Source: Ensifer sp. LC163 (GTDB taxonomy: Bacteria; Pseudomonadota; Alphaproteobacteria; Rhizobiales; Rhizobiaceae). Taken from it: 64,000 bases of DNA. Where the stretch lies: NCBI RefSeq assembly GCF_001695855.1, contig NZ_MBSS01000008.1:62001-126000 (forward strand), given 5' to 3'. Below are positions 33,779 to 41,529 of the stretch, in pieces. Within the stretch, counting starts at the first letter, position 1; every line of letters begins with the position of its first letter. The position numbers were made by a program, and so were the translations under genes. The notes below the pieces were generated by a model. That model was not told the origin of the DNA. It saw nothing but the letters and a program-made list of their open reading frames with translations, and made no database searches.

Positions 33779-35143
33779 ATGTTCGGAGCCACGCTTTCCC
33801 GCTGGACGATGTCCTATTTCGCGGCCGCGCTGATCTTTCTTGCCATCGGCGAGATGATGATGGTCTTCGGCTTCGGGTATCCGGGTTCATCCATCGAAGC
33901 CCCTGAGACGCTGGCGCTCGTTCACACCATTGCGCTTGGCTGGCTCAGCCTGCTGATGGCGGGAGCCCTGTTGCAGTTCGTGCCGGTCCTCGTTGGCCGG
34001 CCACTTTCGCTGTCGCACCTGGCTTTTCCGGCCCTGGTGCTGCTGGTGGTCGGCATAACCAGCCTTGTCCTTGGCTTTATCGGCCTTGCCGGTGCCGACA
34101 ACCTGTCGCCGCTCCTCCTGCCCTTCGGCGCGACCGTGACGATCGCCGGATTCGGTCTGCTCATCACCGTGTTCGCCGCTACCCTATGGCGCGCTCGACC
34201 GTTGCCGCTGCCTGCGCGGTTCGTCGCCGTCGGTCTCGGCACCCTTGTCATGACCATTTCCCTTGGCGGTACCTATGCATTTGTCCTTGCCGGGCTTGCT
34301 GATGCGCCGGGCGCCATCGATCTGACGCTTGAAGGCGTTTCACTTCATGCCGTGCTGGGACTGGGCGGCTGGCTGAGCTTTACGACCATGGGAGTCAGCT
34401 ACCGGCTTTTGACCATGTTCATGCTGTCGCCCGATCGGGAGCGGCTTGGCAGCAGGGTTGTCTGGGTACTCGGCGCCGCTGCTCTCGTCATGGTCGCCTG
34501 CGTCGTGCCGATGATCCTCTCCGGCTTAGCCGGGAAAGCGGCAGTGCTTTTCATCGCCGCGCTGGCCGGTGTGATCGCCATCGGAATTTACATGGCCGAC
34601 ATCGTGCGGATCTACCGTGAACGCAAACGCAAGCACATCGAACTGAACAGCCGCGCCGGCATCGGCGCTTTTTCGGCGCTGACTGTCGCGACCTTATTCT
34701 TCGTGGTTTTGGCTGCGGTCGGCCAGATCGAAAGGAGCATCGGTCCGCTGGTCTATCTCGTCACCTTCGGCTGGCTGACGGGCATGGGACTGGCACAGCT
34801 TTACAAGATCGTTCCCTTCATCACCTGGCTCGAATGTTACGGCCCGCTGCTCGGGCGCATGCCGACGCCGCGGGTTCAGGATCTGGTCGTCGAGGCGCGC
34901 GCCGCTCACTGGTTCCGGCTCTTTTACTTCACCGTGATCGTGGCTTCGATAGCGCTGTCTTTCGACAAGGCACTGCTGTTTCGGGCGAGCAGCCTTGGCC
35001 AGTTGATTGCGGTCAATGCGTTGCTTTGGGAATTCGCGGCAACACGACGGCTCAGCAACGTGCCCGACAATCTTCGGCTTTCTGGCGGCTTCGCCCATCC
35101 ACACCTTATCTTCCCACCGTTCCAGTCACGGAGACAACCATGA
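33779..35143 (+). CDS. NnrS-like/heme-copper-like polytopic membrane protein
   Basis: This 454-residue protein has about twelve hydrophobic helices and no signal peptide. Near residue 45 it shows HTIALGWLSLLMAGALLQF followed by VPVLVGRPL, which parallels HEMLFGFSSAVLAGFLL followed by VPNW and GRPL in the nnrS product of this window. A later LHAVLGLGGWLSFTTMG similarly parallels MHVMTVGVMASMMLA. The conserved His-Gly pattern suggests heme or metal binding in the membrane. It is not a NorB, since the HxxxE-HH active site is absent. It overlaps the next gene by four bases (ATGA). The function is unknown, and a link to NO stress is likely from context. Confidence 0.75.
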   Translation: MFGATLSRWTMSYFAAALIFLAIGEMMMVFGFGYPGSSIEAPETLALVHTIALGWLSLLMAGALLQFVPVLVGRPLSLSHLAFPALVLLVVGITSLVLGFIGLAGADNLSPLLLPFGATVTIAGFGLLITVFAATLWRARPLPLPARFVAVGLGTLVMTISLGGTYAFVLAGLADAPGAIDLTLEGVSLHAVLGLGGWLSFTTMGVSYRLLTMFMLSPDRERLGSRVVWVLGAAALVMVACVVPMILSGLAGKAAVLFIAALAGVIAIGIYMADIVRIYRERKRKHIELNSRAGIGAFSALTVATLFFVVLAAVGQIERSIGPLVYLVTFGWLTGMGLAQLYKIVPFITWLECYGPLLGRMPTPRVQDLVVEARAAHWFRLFYFTVIVASIALSFDKALLFRASSLGQLIAVNALLWEFAATRRLSNVPDNLRLSGGFAHPHLIFPPFQSRRQP

Positions 35144-35676
35144 CAAAAGATCCCTACGAGCTAGACGTCAGGCCACTTCTGCGAGGCGGCAACGATCCGT
35201 TCCAGGCCATCATGAGCGCCGTCGACGGCCTGGCACCCGGGCAACCGCTCAAGCTGATTGCGACGTTCAGGCCGGTGCCCCTCTTCAGCGTCATGGCCGG
35301 CCGCGGTTTTGCCCATCAGGACCAACCGCTCGCCGACGGTGATTGGGAGGTACTGTTCACGCCAGAGGGACAGGTGGACGGAATACGGGTCTCGGCCGGC
35401 GACACAGATCTGGATGCTTGGCCGGACCCTGCCCGCCAACTCGACCTGACGGATCTGGACCCTCCCGAACCGATGGTGCGCATCCTCGCCGTGGTGGAAA
35501 AGATGCAGGCCGGCGAGGTGCTCTTCGCCTTGCTCGCGCGCGAGCCGCTGTTTCTCTATCCCGAGCTTGCCAAGCGCGGCCACAAATGGGCCGGCAATTT
35601 CGACGCGGCCGGCGAGACCTATCGCATCCTGATCCGCGTCGGTGGACGCAAGGGGCAAGCAAATGCAGCCGACTGA
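35140..35676 (+). CDS. Tandem DUF2249 protein
   Basis: This 178-residue protein holds two DUF2249-like units. The first is ELDVRPLLRGGNDPFQAIM to about residue 75, including LKLIATFRPVPLFSVM. The second is PPEPMVRILAVVEKM to the end, with LFALLAREPLFLYPELAKRG and the terminal YRILIRVGG strand. Its ATG overlaps the stop of the NnrS-like gene, and its last bases overlap the MIP18 gene, so the three are translated in concert. The family function is unproven. Frequent linkage to NO genes suggests metal or NO handling. Confidence 0.8.
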   Translation: MTKDPYELDVRPLLRGGNDPFQAIMSAVDGLAPGQPLKLIATFRPVPLFSVMAGRGFAHQDQPLADGDWEVLFTPEGQVDGIRVSAGDTDLDAWPDPARQLDLTDLDPPEPMVRILAVVEKMQAGEVLFALLAREPLFLYPELAKRGHKWAGNFDAAGETYRILIRVGGRKGQANAAD

Positions 35677-35971
35677 AAGTGATGAACTGGTCGAAAGCAT
35701 CCGCGCCGCCCTGCGGATGATCGTCGATCCGGAAATGGGCTCCAACGTCGTCGACCTCGGACTGATCTACGACATTTCCGTCCAGGACGGCGGTCTTGTC
35801 CGGGTGACGATGACGACGACGATAAAGGCCTGCCCGGCGACGGCCTTTCTCAAGGAGGCGGTGCAGAACTGCGTCTGGTACGTGCCGGGCGTCGAATATG
35901 CCGAGGTGCGGCTGACATATGAGCCGCCGTGGACCCCGGAGATGATGCTCGACGCAGCCGTAGCGCGGTAA
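35663..35971 (+). CDS. MIP18/DUF59-family metal-sulfur cluster assembly factor
   Basis: This 102-residue protein has the DUF59 core: LRMIVDPEMGSNVVDLGLIY, VRVTMTTTIKACPATAFL, and the conserved Cys in the KACPA turn. Such SufT/PaaD-like proteins assist delivery or maturation of Fe-S clusters. The gene overlaps the tandem DUF2249 gene by 14 bases and ends this small module. A terminator follows. A role in Fe-S repair during NO stress is a reasonable inference. Confidence 0.88.
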   Translation: MQPTESDELVESIRAALRMIVDPEMGSNVVDLGLIYDISVQDGGLVRVTMTTTIKACPATAFLKEAVQNCVWYVPGVEYAEVRLTYEPPWTPEMMLDAAVAR

Positions 35972-35987
35972 TTGGATAACGCCTTAT

Positions 35988-36015
35988 GAAGGTTGCCGCA
36001 GATGCGGCAACCTTC
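35988..36015. terminator. Terminator between MIP18 gene and nnrS
   Basis: GAAGGTTGCCGC at 35988 pairs perfectly with GCGGCAACCTTC ending at 36015, around an AGAT loop, followed by a T-rich run. It lies between convergent genes. Confidence 0.85.
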
Positions 36016-36051
36016 ATTCTTTCTTGCAGGATGAATTAGCCGGTACGGCCG

Positions 36052-37275
36052 CTAGGCGGCCCCACGTGGCGAGCGCCGATCGCGAACCAGCATCGGACCG
36101 TATTCGATGCAGAACAGCGCAAAGGCAGCGATCCAGAGCGCTCCCGACAGCGCGATCAGATGATGATAGTGAACCGGCAGGATTTCGGCGAAGGGGCGCG
36201 CCAGCGCCGCGCCGATAATGGCGATGTAGGACGCGCAGCTGAGGTTCGATGCGGCCAGCGGCCTGCCAGTGTGCCCTCGGCTTGCGCGCGTCATGACGGC
36301 CAGCATCATCGAGGCCATGACACCCACGGTCATCACATGCATGACGGGATACCCGTCGAGGGCGCCGACGGCACCTACCGCAACCGCGGCGAAGCCGAGC
36401 GGAACGAAGGCATAGGCCGCGTGCAGGATGAATACGATCTTGTCCGGCCAGGTGGTCCAGCCACGCCAGCGGACAAGCCGTGCGGCCTGCAGCAACGAGG
36501 CTGCGGCTGCGATGGCGGCCGTGACGATTTGCTGTGGTGCGAAGGTCCAGCAGGTGAGGGCCGCCACGCCGACGAGAATGCTCGCAGTATCGAAGCGATT
36601 ATAAGGAACCGGAAAGTCGGTCCGGCCGAATTTGTTCAGCCAGTTGCGGGTGAAACTCGGCAGAATTCTGCCGCCGACAATCATGATCAACATGACATAG
36701 GCGCCGATCGCCAGCCGTGCTGCCGCATCGACGTCGAGTTGCCGGACGACGGAGATGTGGAACCACGCATTGGCGGCCGAAAGGAGGACCAATCCGCCGA
36801 CGACCTTCAGATCCTTCCACTTCCGCCCGACGATGACTTCGCGCGCGCAGATCGTGAGCAATGCCGGCATGAACGCCGCTTCGATGATGACCGCCGGTGT
36901 CAGTCCGATCACATCCGTCGCCAGCAGCGCCAGCCGCCCGGCAACCCACAGAGCGAATAGGTAGGCGAGCGGCCTTCCGGAAACAGGCAGTCTTCCGGTC
37001 CAGTTCGGAACCGCAGTCAAAAGGAAGCCTGCGAGCACGGCCGATGAAAAACCGAAGAGCATCTCGTGCGCGTGCCAATGGGCAGGGCCATAATCGCCGG
37101 CGATGTCGATACCCCTGACAAGGGCTGCGATCCATGCGGCCATGGCGAAGATCGCCCAGAGGCTGGCTCCGAGGAAAAATGGCCTGAAGCCATAGGAGAA
37201 GAGAACGGGGCCAGTGGTGGCGAGCCCTCGCGGGATTCCGCCGCGGGGCCGTGGTTTTCTAAGTAGATTAAGCAT
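36052..37275 (-). CDS. nnrS: NnrS family heme-copper membrane protein
   Basis: This is a 407-residue protein with about twelve membrane helices. Family landmarks are LFSYGFRPFFLGASLWA near residue 30, GPAHWHAHEMLFGFSSAVLAG, MLIMIVGGRILPSFTRNWL, and the late VMHVMTVGVMASMMLAVMTRASRGHTG (partly quoted). NnrS is induced by NO, binds heme and copper in Rhodobacter, and eases NO toxicity. The open frame runs far upstream through nirK on the opposite strand, but the ATG at 37275 with AGGA ahead gives the normal start. A perfect NnrR-type box lies 80 bases upstream. Confidence 0.93.
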   Translation of the reverse strand: MLNLLRKPRPRGGIPRGLATTGPVLFSYGFRPFFLGASLWAIFAMAAWIAALVRGIDIAGDYGPAHWHAHEMLFGFSSAVLAGFLLTAVPNWTGRLPVSGRPLAYLFALWVAGRLALLATDVIGLTPAVIIEAAFMPALLTICAREVIVGRKWKDLKVVGGLVLLSAANAWFHISVVRQLDVDAAARLAIGAYVMLIMIVGGRILPSFTRNWLNKFGRTDFPVPYNRFDTASILVGVAALTCWTFAPQQIVTAAIAAAASLLQAARLVRWRGWTTWPDKIVFILHAAYAFVPLGFAAVAVGAVGALDGYPVMHVMTVGVMASMMLAVMTRASRGHTGRPLAASNLSCASYIAIIGAALARPFAEILPVHYHHLIALSGALWIAAFALFCIEYGPMLVRDRRSPRGAA

Positions 37276-37347
37276 TGTTCGATCCTGTTCTTTCGTCCAG
37301 CGGACTTCCGGATCGGATCGATTTATCAACGCCCTGCCGAGGCCTCT

Positions 37348-37361
37348 TTGCGAAAACGCAA
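37348..37361. promoter_or_regulatory. Perfect NnrR/FNR-type box upstream of nnrS
   Basis: TTGCG-AAAA-CGCAA is perfectly symmetric. It lies 80 bases before the nnrS ATG in the nnrS-nirK divergent region. Confidence 0.8.
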
Positions 37362-37428
37362 TTACAGAGCCCGGCCAATGCCGCCCCGCGCGAAGATTCG
37401 CAGAAAAATATCTGCTTCCCGGGCCGAT

Positions 37429-37442
37429 TTGTTCCAAGACAA
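37429..37442. promoter_or_regulatory. FNR/NnrR-like box upstream of nirK
   Basis: TTGTT-CCAA-GACAA has one mismatch between half-sites. It lies 173 bases before the nirK ATG, implying a leader of roughly 130 bases if it activates nirK from the usual position. Confidence 0.55.
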
Positions 37443-37608
37443 AGACGTCATTCGCTCTCGGTTCTACTTGACACATGACTGCTGGAAAACCGGTGGTCAA
37501 AACCTGAGGTGAGCTCGCCAGGGACGGCGGAGGACACCGTAACACGTTGAATATCGGCATGATTTTCGGACGACCATTCCGGTCGCGCGGTCGTGCACAA
37601 GGAGAGCA

Positions 37609-38754
37609 ATGATGACAGAACAGCTGCAGATGACTCGCCGGACGATTCTGGCCGGCGCCGCCTTCGCTGGCGCGCTGACGCCGATCCTGACGGCGACCTC
37701 GACCCAGGCCGCAACGGCCGCCGCTCCCGCGGCAGCGGGCGCGGCACCGGTCGACATTGCGACACTGGAGCGGGTCAAGGTCGACCTCGTCGCGCCGCCC
37801 TTCGTTCATGCCCATGATCAGGTCGCCAAGACCGGTCCGCGCGTGGTCGAATTCACCATGACCATCGAAGAAAAGAAGCTGGTGATCGATGGCGACGGCG
37901 CCGAGGTGCATGCCATGACCTTCAACGGCTCGGTTCCCGGTCCGCTGATGGTCGTCCACGAGAACGACTATGTCGAACTCAGATTGATCAACCCCGCCAC
38001 CAACACGCTGCTGCACAATATCGACTTTCACGCAGCAACTGGGGCCCTGGGTGGCGGCGCCCTGACGCAGGTCAATCCCGGCGAAGAGACGACATTGCGC
38101 TTCAAGGCCACAAAGGCCGGCGTCTTCGTCTACCATTGCGCGCCGGAAGGCATGGTGCCCTGGCACGTCACCTCGGGCATGAACGGCGCCATCATGGTAC
38201 TGCCGCGCGACGGGCTGAAGGACGAGAAGGGACAGCCGCTGACCTATGACAAGGTCTACTACGTGGGCGAGCAGGACTTCTACATCCCGCGCGACGAGGC
38301 CGGCAACTACAAGAAATACGAAACGCCCGGCGAAGCCTACGAGGACACCGTCAAGGCCATGCGCACGCTGACGCCGACGCATGTCGTCTTCAATGGCGCG
38401 GTCGGAGCGCTGACCGGTGAGAAGGCGTTGACGGCAGCCGTGGGCGAGCATGTGCTCGTCATCCATTCGCAGGCAAACCGCGATACGCGGCCACACCTGA
38501 TCGGTGGACACGGTGACTATGTCTGGGCGACCGGCAAGTTCCGCAACCCGCCGGAACTCGACCAGGAAACCTGGTTCATTCCGGGCGGCACCGCCGGTGC
38601 GGCTTTCTACACATTCCGGCAGCCGGGTGTTTACGCCTACGTCAACCACAACCTGATCGAGGCTTTTGAGCTGGGCGCGGCGGGACACTTCAAGGTCACC
38701 GGCGAGTGGAACGACGATCTGATGACCTCGGTCGTCAAGCCGGCGTCGATGTAA
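37609..38754 (+). CDS. nirK: Copper-containing nitrite reductase NirK
   Basis: This is a 381-residue two-domain cupredoxin with a twin-arginine signal ([12 protein letters not shown]), so it is exported folded to the periplasm. Copper ligands are clear: [11 protein letters not shown] (type 1 His, catalytic Asp, type 2 His), [19 protein letters not shown] (type 2 His, type 1 Cys, His and Met), and VNHNLIEAF (type 2 His of the second domain). It reduces nitrite to NO, the substrate of NorCB. Two start codons lie side by side (37609 and 37612). nirV follows after 110 bases. Confidence 0.97.
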   Translation: MMTEQLQMTRRTILAGAAFAGALTPILTATSTQAATAAAPAAAGAAPVDIATLERVKVDLVAPPFVHAHDQVAKTGPRVVEFTMTIEEKKLVIDGDGAEVHAMTFNGSVPGPLMVVHENDYVELRLINPATNTLLHNIDFHAATGALGGGALTQVNPGEETTLRFKATKAGVFVYHCAPEGMVPWHVTSGMNGAIMVLPRDGLKDEKGQPLTYDKVYYVGEQDFYIPRDEAGNYKKYETPGEAYEDTVKAMRTLTPTHVVFNGAVGALTGEKALTAAVGEHVLVIHSQANRDTRPHLIGGHGDYVWATGKFRNPPELDQETWFIPGGTAGAAFYTFRQPGVYAYVNHNLIEAFELGAAGHFKVTGEWNDDLMTSVVKPASM

Positions 38755-38864
38755 CCCAGGCATGACAATCGGCTACGCCGCCCCGGGGAAATCCTCGGGC
38801 GGCGACAGGAGCGACAAGGGCATGCGCCGCAGCCGTCGGCGCCTGCCAATAGAAGGGGAAGGTC

Positions 38865-39782
38865 ATGCGCGACAAACGTCACAAGAATTCGGTTTCGGTC
38901 TTTTCGATCGCCGTTCCTGCGATGCTGTTGGTTGCCATTGGCGGCGTGCTTTCGGCCAAGGTCGGGCTGTTGGACGATATGGACGCATCGGTCGATACCC
39001 GCATCGAAGCGCCGGTGACGGTGACCATCGAGCCACGCCGCATGGAGTACCGGGCCGAAGGCCACTTCATCAAGAACGGCTTTGCCGTCGACGCGCCGCT
39101 TGTCGATGCGACGCTCGCGACACCATTCAGGATCATGAAGTATCAGGTCAGCCGCAGGGACTATCAGCGCTGCGTCGAAGACGGCGCCTGCGAGGGGGGC
39201 GAGCCGGCGGCAAGCCTCGGCAATGGTACGCCGATGACGGGCGTCAACTACACCGATGCCAGCAACTATGCCGCCTGGCTGACCGAAAGGACAGGGCAGG
39301 TCTGGCGGCTGCCGACCGATCGGCAATGGGCCTTTGCGGCAGGCAGGAAATTTCCCGATGACGCGCTTGGCATCGACGGCAGCAAGGACAACCCGGCGCT
39401 GAGATGGCTTGCCGACTACGAGCGCGAATCCACCCGGCAGAAGTCGAAGAACCCGATGCCGCAACCGTCCGGCACATTCGGCGAGAACGAATTCGGCGTT
39501 GCCGATCTCGACGGCAATGTCTGGGAATGGACGCAAACCTGCCACCGTCGGGTGACGATCGGCGAGGACGGCGAGGTGCTGAAGGAATCGCCCGCCTGCG
39601 GCATCTACGTCGTCGACGGCAAGCACCGCGCGTCGATGAGCTTCTTCATTCGCGATCCGAAGAGCGGTGGTTGCGCCGTCGGCGTGCCGCCGGACAATCT
39701 CGGCTTCCGCCTGGTTCGCGACGATCGCTGGTATGCGAACATGCTGTATGCCTTCGAGCGCCGTTTTCCCGGTGCGGTGTAA
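38865..39782 (+). CDS. nirV: NirV, FGE-sulfatase-like protein linked to NirK
   Basis: This 305-residue protein has an N-terminal hydrophobic segment (VFSIAVPAMLLVAIGGVL), probably a signal anchor, followed by a formylglycine-generating-enzyme-like (SUMF1) domain. Landmarks are YQVSRRDYQRCVEDGAC, GVNYTDASNYAAWL, WRLPTDRQWAFAAG and GVADLDGNVWEWT. NirV commonly accompanies nirK, and its precise role is not established. Position and strand put it in one transcript with nirK. Confidence 0.93.
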   Translation: MRDKRHKNSVSVFSIAVPAMLLVAIGGVLSAKVGLLDDMDASVDTRIEAPVTVTIEPRRMEYRAEGHFIKNGFAVDAPLVDATLATPFRIMKYQVSRRDYQRCVEDGACEGGEPAASLGNGTPMTGVNYTDASNYAAWLTERTGQVWRLPTDRQWAFAAGRKFPDDALGIDGSKDNPALRWLADYERESTRQKSKNPMPQPSGTFGENEFGVADLDGNVWEWTQTCHRRVTIGEDGEVLKESPACGIYVVDGKHRASMSFFIRDPKSGGCAVGVPPDNLGFRLVRDDRWYANMLYAFERRFPGAV

Positions 39783-39901
39783 CAGCGCAGGCCCTCATTA
39801 TCGCTGCCTTGGGGCTACGACTGGGTGCTGTCCGCTTCTTCCGCCCGATCGCACATGATATAGCAGCCGGCATCGCCGATCCGCAGGAGACAGGAAACGA
39901 C

Positions 39902-40603
39902 GTGGCTGCACTGGACCGAACACTCGTCAAATCGCTCCCGCTTTTTCAAAAGATGAGCGATCAGGAACTGGACAAGCTCCTGGCGCATGCGACCGTCAGG
40001 CGCGTCCCGCAGAATGAGGCCGTCTTCGAACAGGGGGCTGCGGCGGATTCGTTCTACCTGCTTCTGCATGGACGACTTAAGGTCACCCAAGTCACCCGCG
40101 ACGGCCAACAGATCATCGTCCGTGTCGTCAATCCGGGCGATCTGTTCGGCTTTGCCCGCGCGCTGCAGCGCAGCGACTATCCGGGCACGGCGATGACAGC
40201 GACGGAAAGCCTTGTTCTCGCCTGGCCGACCGAGCTCTGGAACGTGTTCGTCGAGAGCAATCCGCATCTGGCCGTGAACGCGATGCACACGATCGGTCAG
40301 CGGCTTGACGAGGCCCATACCCGCATCCGCGAGATGTCGACCGAGGAGGTCGAGCGCCGGGTCGCGCACGCGGTTCTGCGCCTTGCCGAACAGGCGGGCA
40401 AGCGCGAAGAGCTCGGCGTGCGTATCGATTTTCCCATTTCCCGTCAGGACATTGCCGAAATGACCGGCACCACCCTTCACACGGTCTCGCGCATCCTCAG
40501 TGCGTGGGAGGGGCGGGGCCTCGTCCAGGGCGGACGTCAAAAGCTGCTTCTCTGTGACTTGGCCGGGCTGCGCCGGCTGGCGGAGCAGGTCGAGAAAAAC
40601 TAG
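39902..40603 (+). CDS. nnrR: NnrR, CRP/FNR-family NO-responsive regulator
   Basis: This is a 233-residue protein starting at a GTG, VAALDRTLVKSLPLFQKM, with AGGAAAC ahead. The frame is open much further upstream over nirV, but that is a shadow. The N-terminal cyclic-nucleotide-like barrel shows AVFEQGAAADSFYLLLHGRLK and VRVVNPGDLFGFA. The C-terminal HTH includes ISRQDIAEMTGTTLHTVSRIL. No FNR-type cluster cysteines are present at the N-terminus, as in NnrR/Nnr/DNR. NnrR activates nirK, nor and nnr genes when NO is present. The boxes at 21-38 kb fit its type of site. No box was seen directly ahead of this gene. Confidence 0.92.
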   Translation: MAALDRTLVKSLPLFQKMSDQELDKLLAHATVRRVPQNEAVFEQGAAADSFYLLLHGRLKVTQVTRDGQQIIVRVVNPGDLFGFARALQRSDYPGTAMTATESLVLAWPTELWNVFVESNPHLAVNAMHTIGQRLDEAHTRIREMSTEEVERRVAHAVLRLAEQAGKREELGVRIDFPISRQDIAEMTGTTLHTVSRILSAWEGRGLVQGGRQKLLLCDLAGLRRLAEQVEKN

Positions 40604-40748
40604 GTTCACGGCTCCGGCCATGGGGCGCTTCACGCCTGAATCTGGGCGGGCGCCAAACAATCCGTCAGGTTTTCGCACGGCCGTCTCCCGGTCGGCAGCT
40701 TGGCCGGATTGCGCCGCTTCGATTGGTGCAGCATCTCGATGACCCGGC

Positions 40749-40790
40749 TACAGCGCTGCACGTCAAATATGACGCGCTAAGTAGCGCTAA
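40749..40790. repeat. Dispersed rhizobial palindrome, decayed copy
   Basis: TACAGCG, GCACGTC, AAATAT, GACGCGC and GCGCTAA follow in the order of the elements at 4592 and 62741. Both outer and inner stems have lost pairs, so this copy no longer folds well. Confidence 0.65.
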
Positions 40791-40805
40791 CGTGATGGGC
40801 AGTCA

Positions 40806-40820
40806 GCCTAAAAATTAGGC
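40806..40820. promoter_or_regulatory. Short palindrome upstream of nasT
   Basis: GCCTAA and TTAGGC flank AAA about 70 bases before the nasT ATG, in AT-rich DNA. It may be an operator of nasTS, but there is no family match. Confidence 0.3.
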
Positions 40821-40889
40821 ATCAACAAATTTGTCAAGAAAATAGGCAATTCTGTTGCGAAACTTGCTGCGCTGCATCATGATCGCGCC

Positions 40890-41477
40890 ATGACAAACCG
40901 CGACCTTACCATTCTCGTTATCGACGAGAACGCCATCCGTGCCTCGATCATCGAGGAAGGATTGCATGAGGCCGGGCATCGCAAGGTCACGGTCATTCAT
41001 GAGGTGCAGGGCGTCGCGCGCATCATCGACAGCCTCAGGCCCGATGTCATTGTCATCGATATCGAAAACCCCAATCGCGACATGATGGAGCATCTCTTCC
41101 AGTTGACGCGCACTGTCGGCCGGCCGATCGCGATGTTCGTGGATCGGTCCGACACGGCGTCGATCGAGGCGGCGGTGGAAGCGGGCGTGTCGGCCTATAT
41201 CGTTGACGGCCTGAAGAAGGAGCGCGTCAAGCCGATCCTCGACATGGCCGTCAGTCGGTTCAACGCCTTCAGCCGGCTGCAAAGAGAACTGGCCGACGCC
41301 AGGTCCGCGCTCGAGGAGCGCAAGGTCGTCGAGCGCGCCAAGGGTATCCTGATGAAGATCCGCGGTCTCTCGGAAGAGGAAGCCTTTGCCCTGCTGCGCC
41401 AGACGGCGATGAACGAAAAGAAGAAGATGTCTGAAATCGCGCAAAGCGTGGTGACGGCTGCCGGCCTGCTGATGTGA
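40890..41477 (+). CDS. nasT: NasT, ANTAR-domain antiterminator for nitrate assimilation
   Basis: This 195-residue protein has an N-terminal receiver-like domain (ILVIDENAIRASIIEEGL, VIVIDIENPNRDMMEHL) and a C-terminal ANTAR RNA-binding domain (ERKVVERAKGILMKIRGLSEEEAF, partly quoted, and KKKMSEIAQSVV). In the NasST systems of Azotobacter, Paracoccus and Bradyrhizobium, free NasT binds a two-hairpin leader RNA and prevents termination. NasS holds NasT when nitrate is absent. The gene directly precedes nasS, and a suitable leader occurs at 43010. Confidence 0.95.
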   Translation: MTNRDLTILVIDENAIRASIIEEGLHEAGHRKVTVIHEVQGVARIIDSLRPDVIVIDIENPNRDMMEHLFQLTRTVGRPIAMFVDRSDTASIEAAVEAGVSAYIVDGLKKERVKPILDMAVSRFNAFSRLQRELADARSALEERKVVERAKGILMKIRGLSEEEAFALLRQTAMNEKKKMSEIAQSVVTAAGLLM

Positions 41478-41529
41478 TGGCGCGCGCGGTGCATCGGCCT
41501 TGTCGCAAGGAGTGAGCGGAGTGAACATC

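Noticed and set aside
36052-38763. A 903-codon minus-strand open frame across nnrS and nirK
   Set aside because: Only the first 1224 bases (the 407-residue nnrS) have family motifs. The rest is the antisense of nirK in GC-rich DNA.
40749-40790. Possible regulatory hairpin upstream of nasT
   Set aside because: It is better explained as a decayed copy of the dispersed palindrome at 4592 and 62741.
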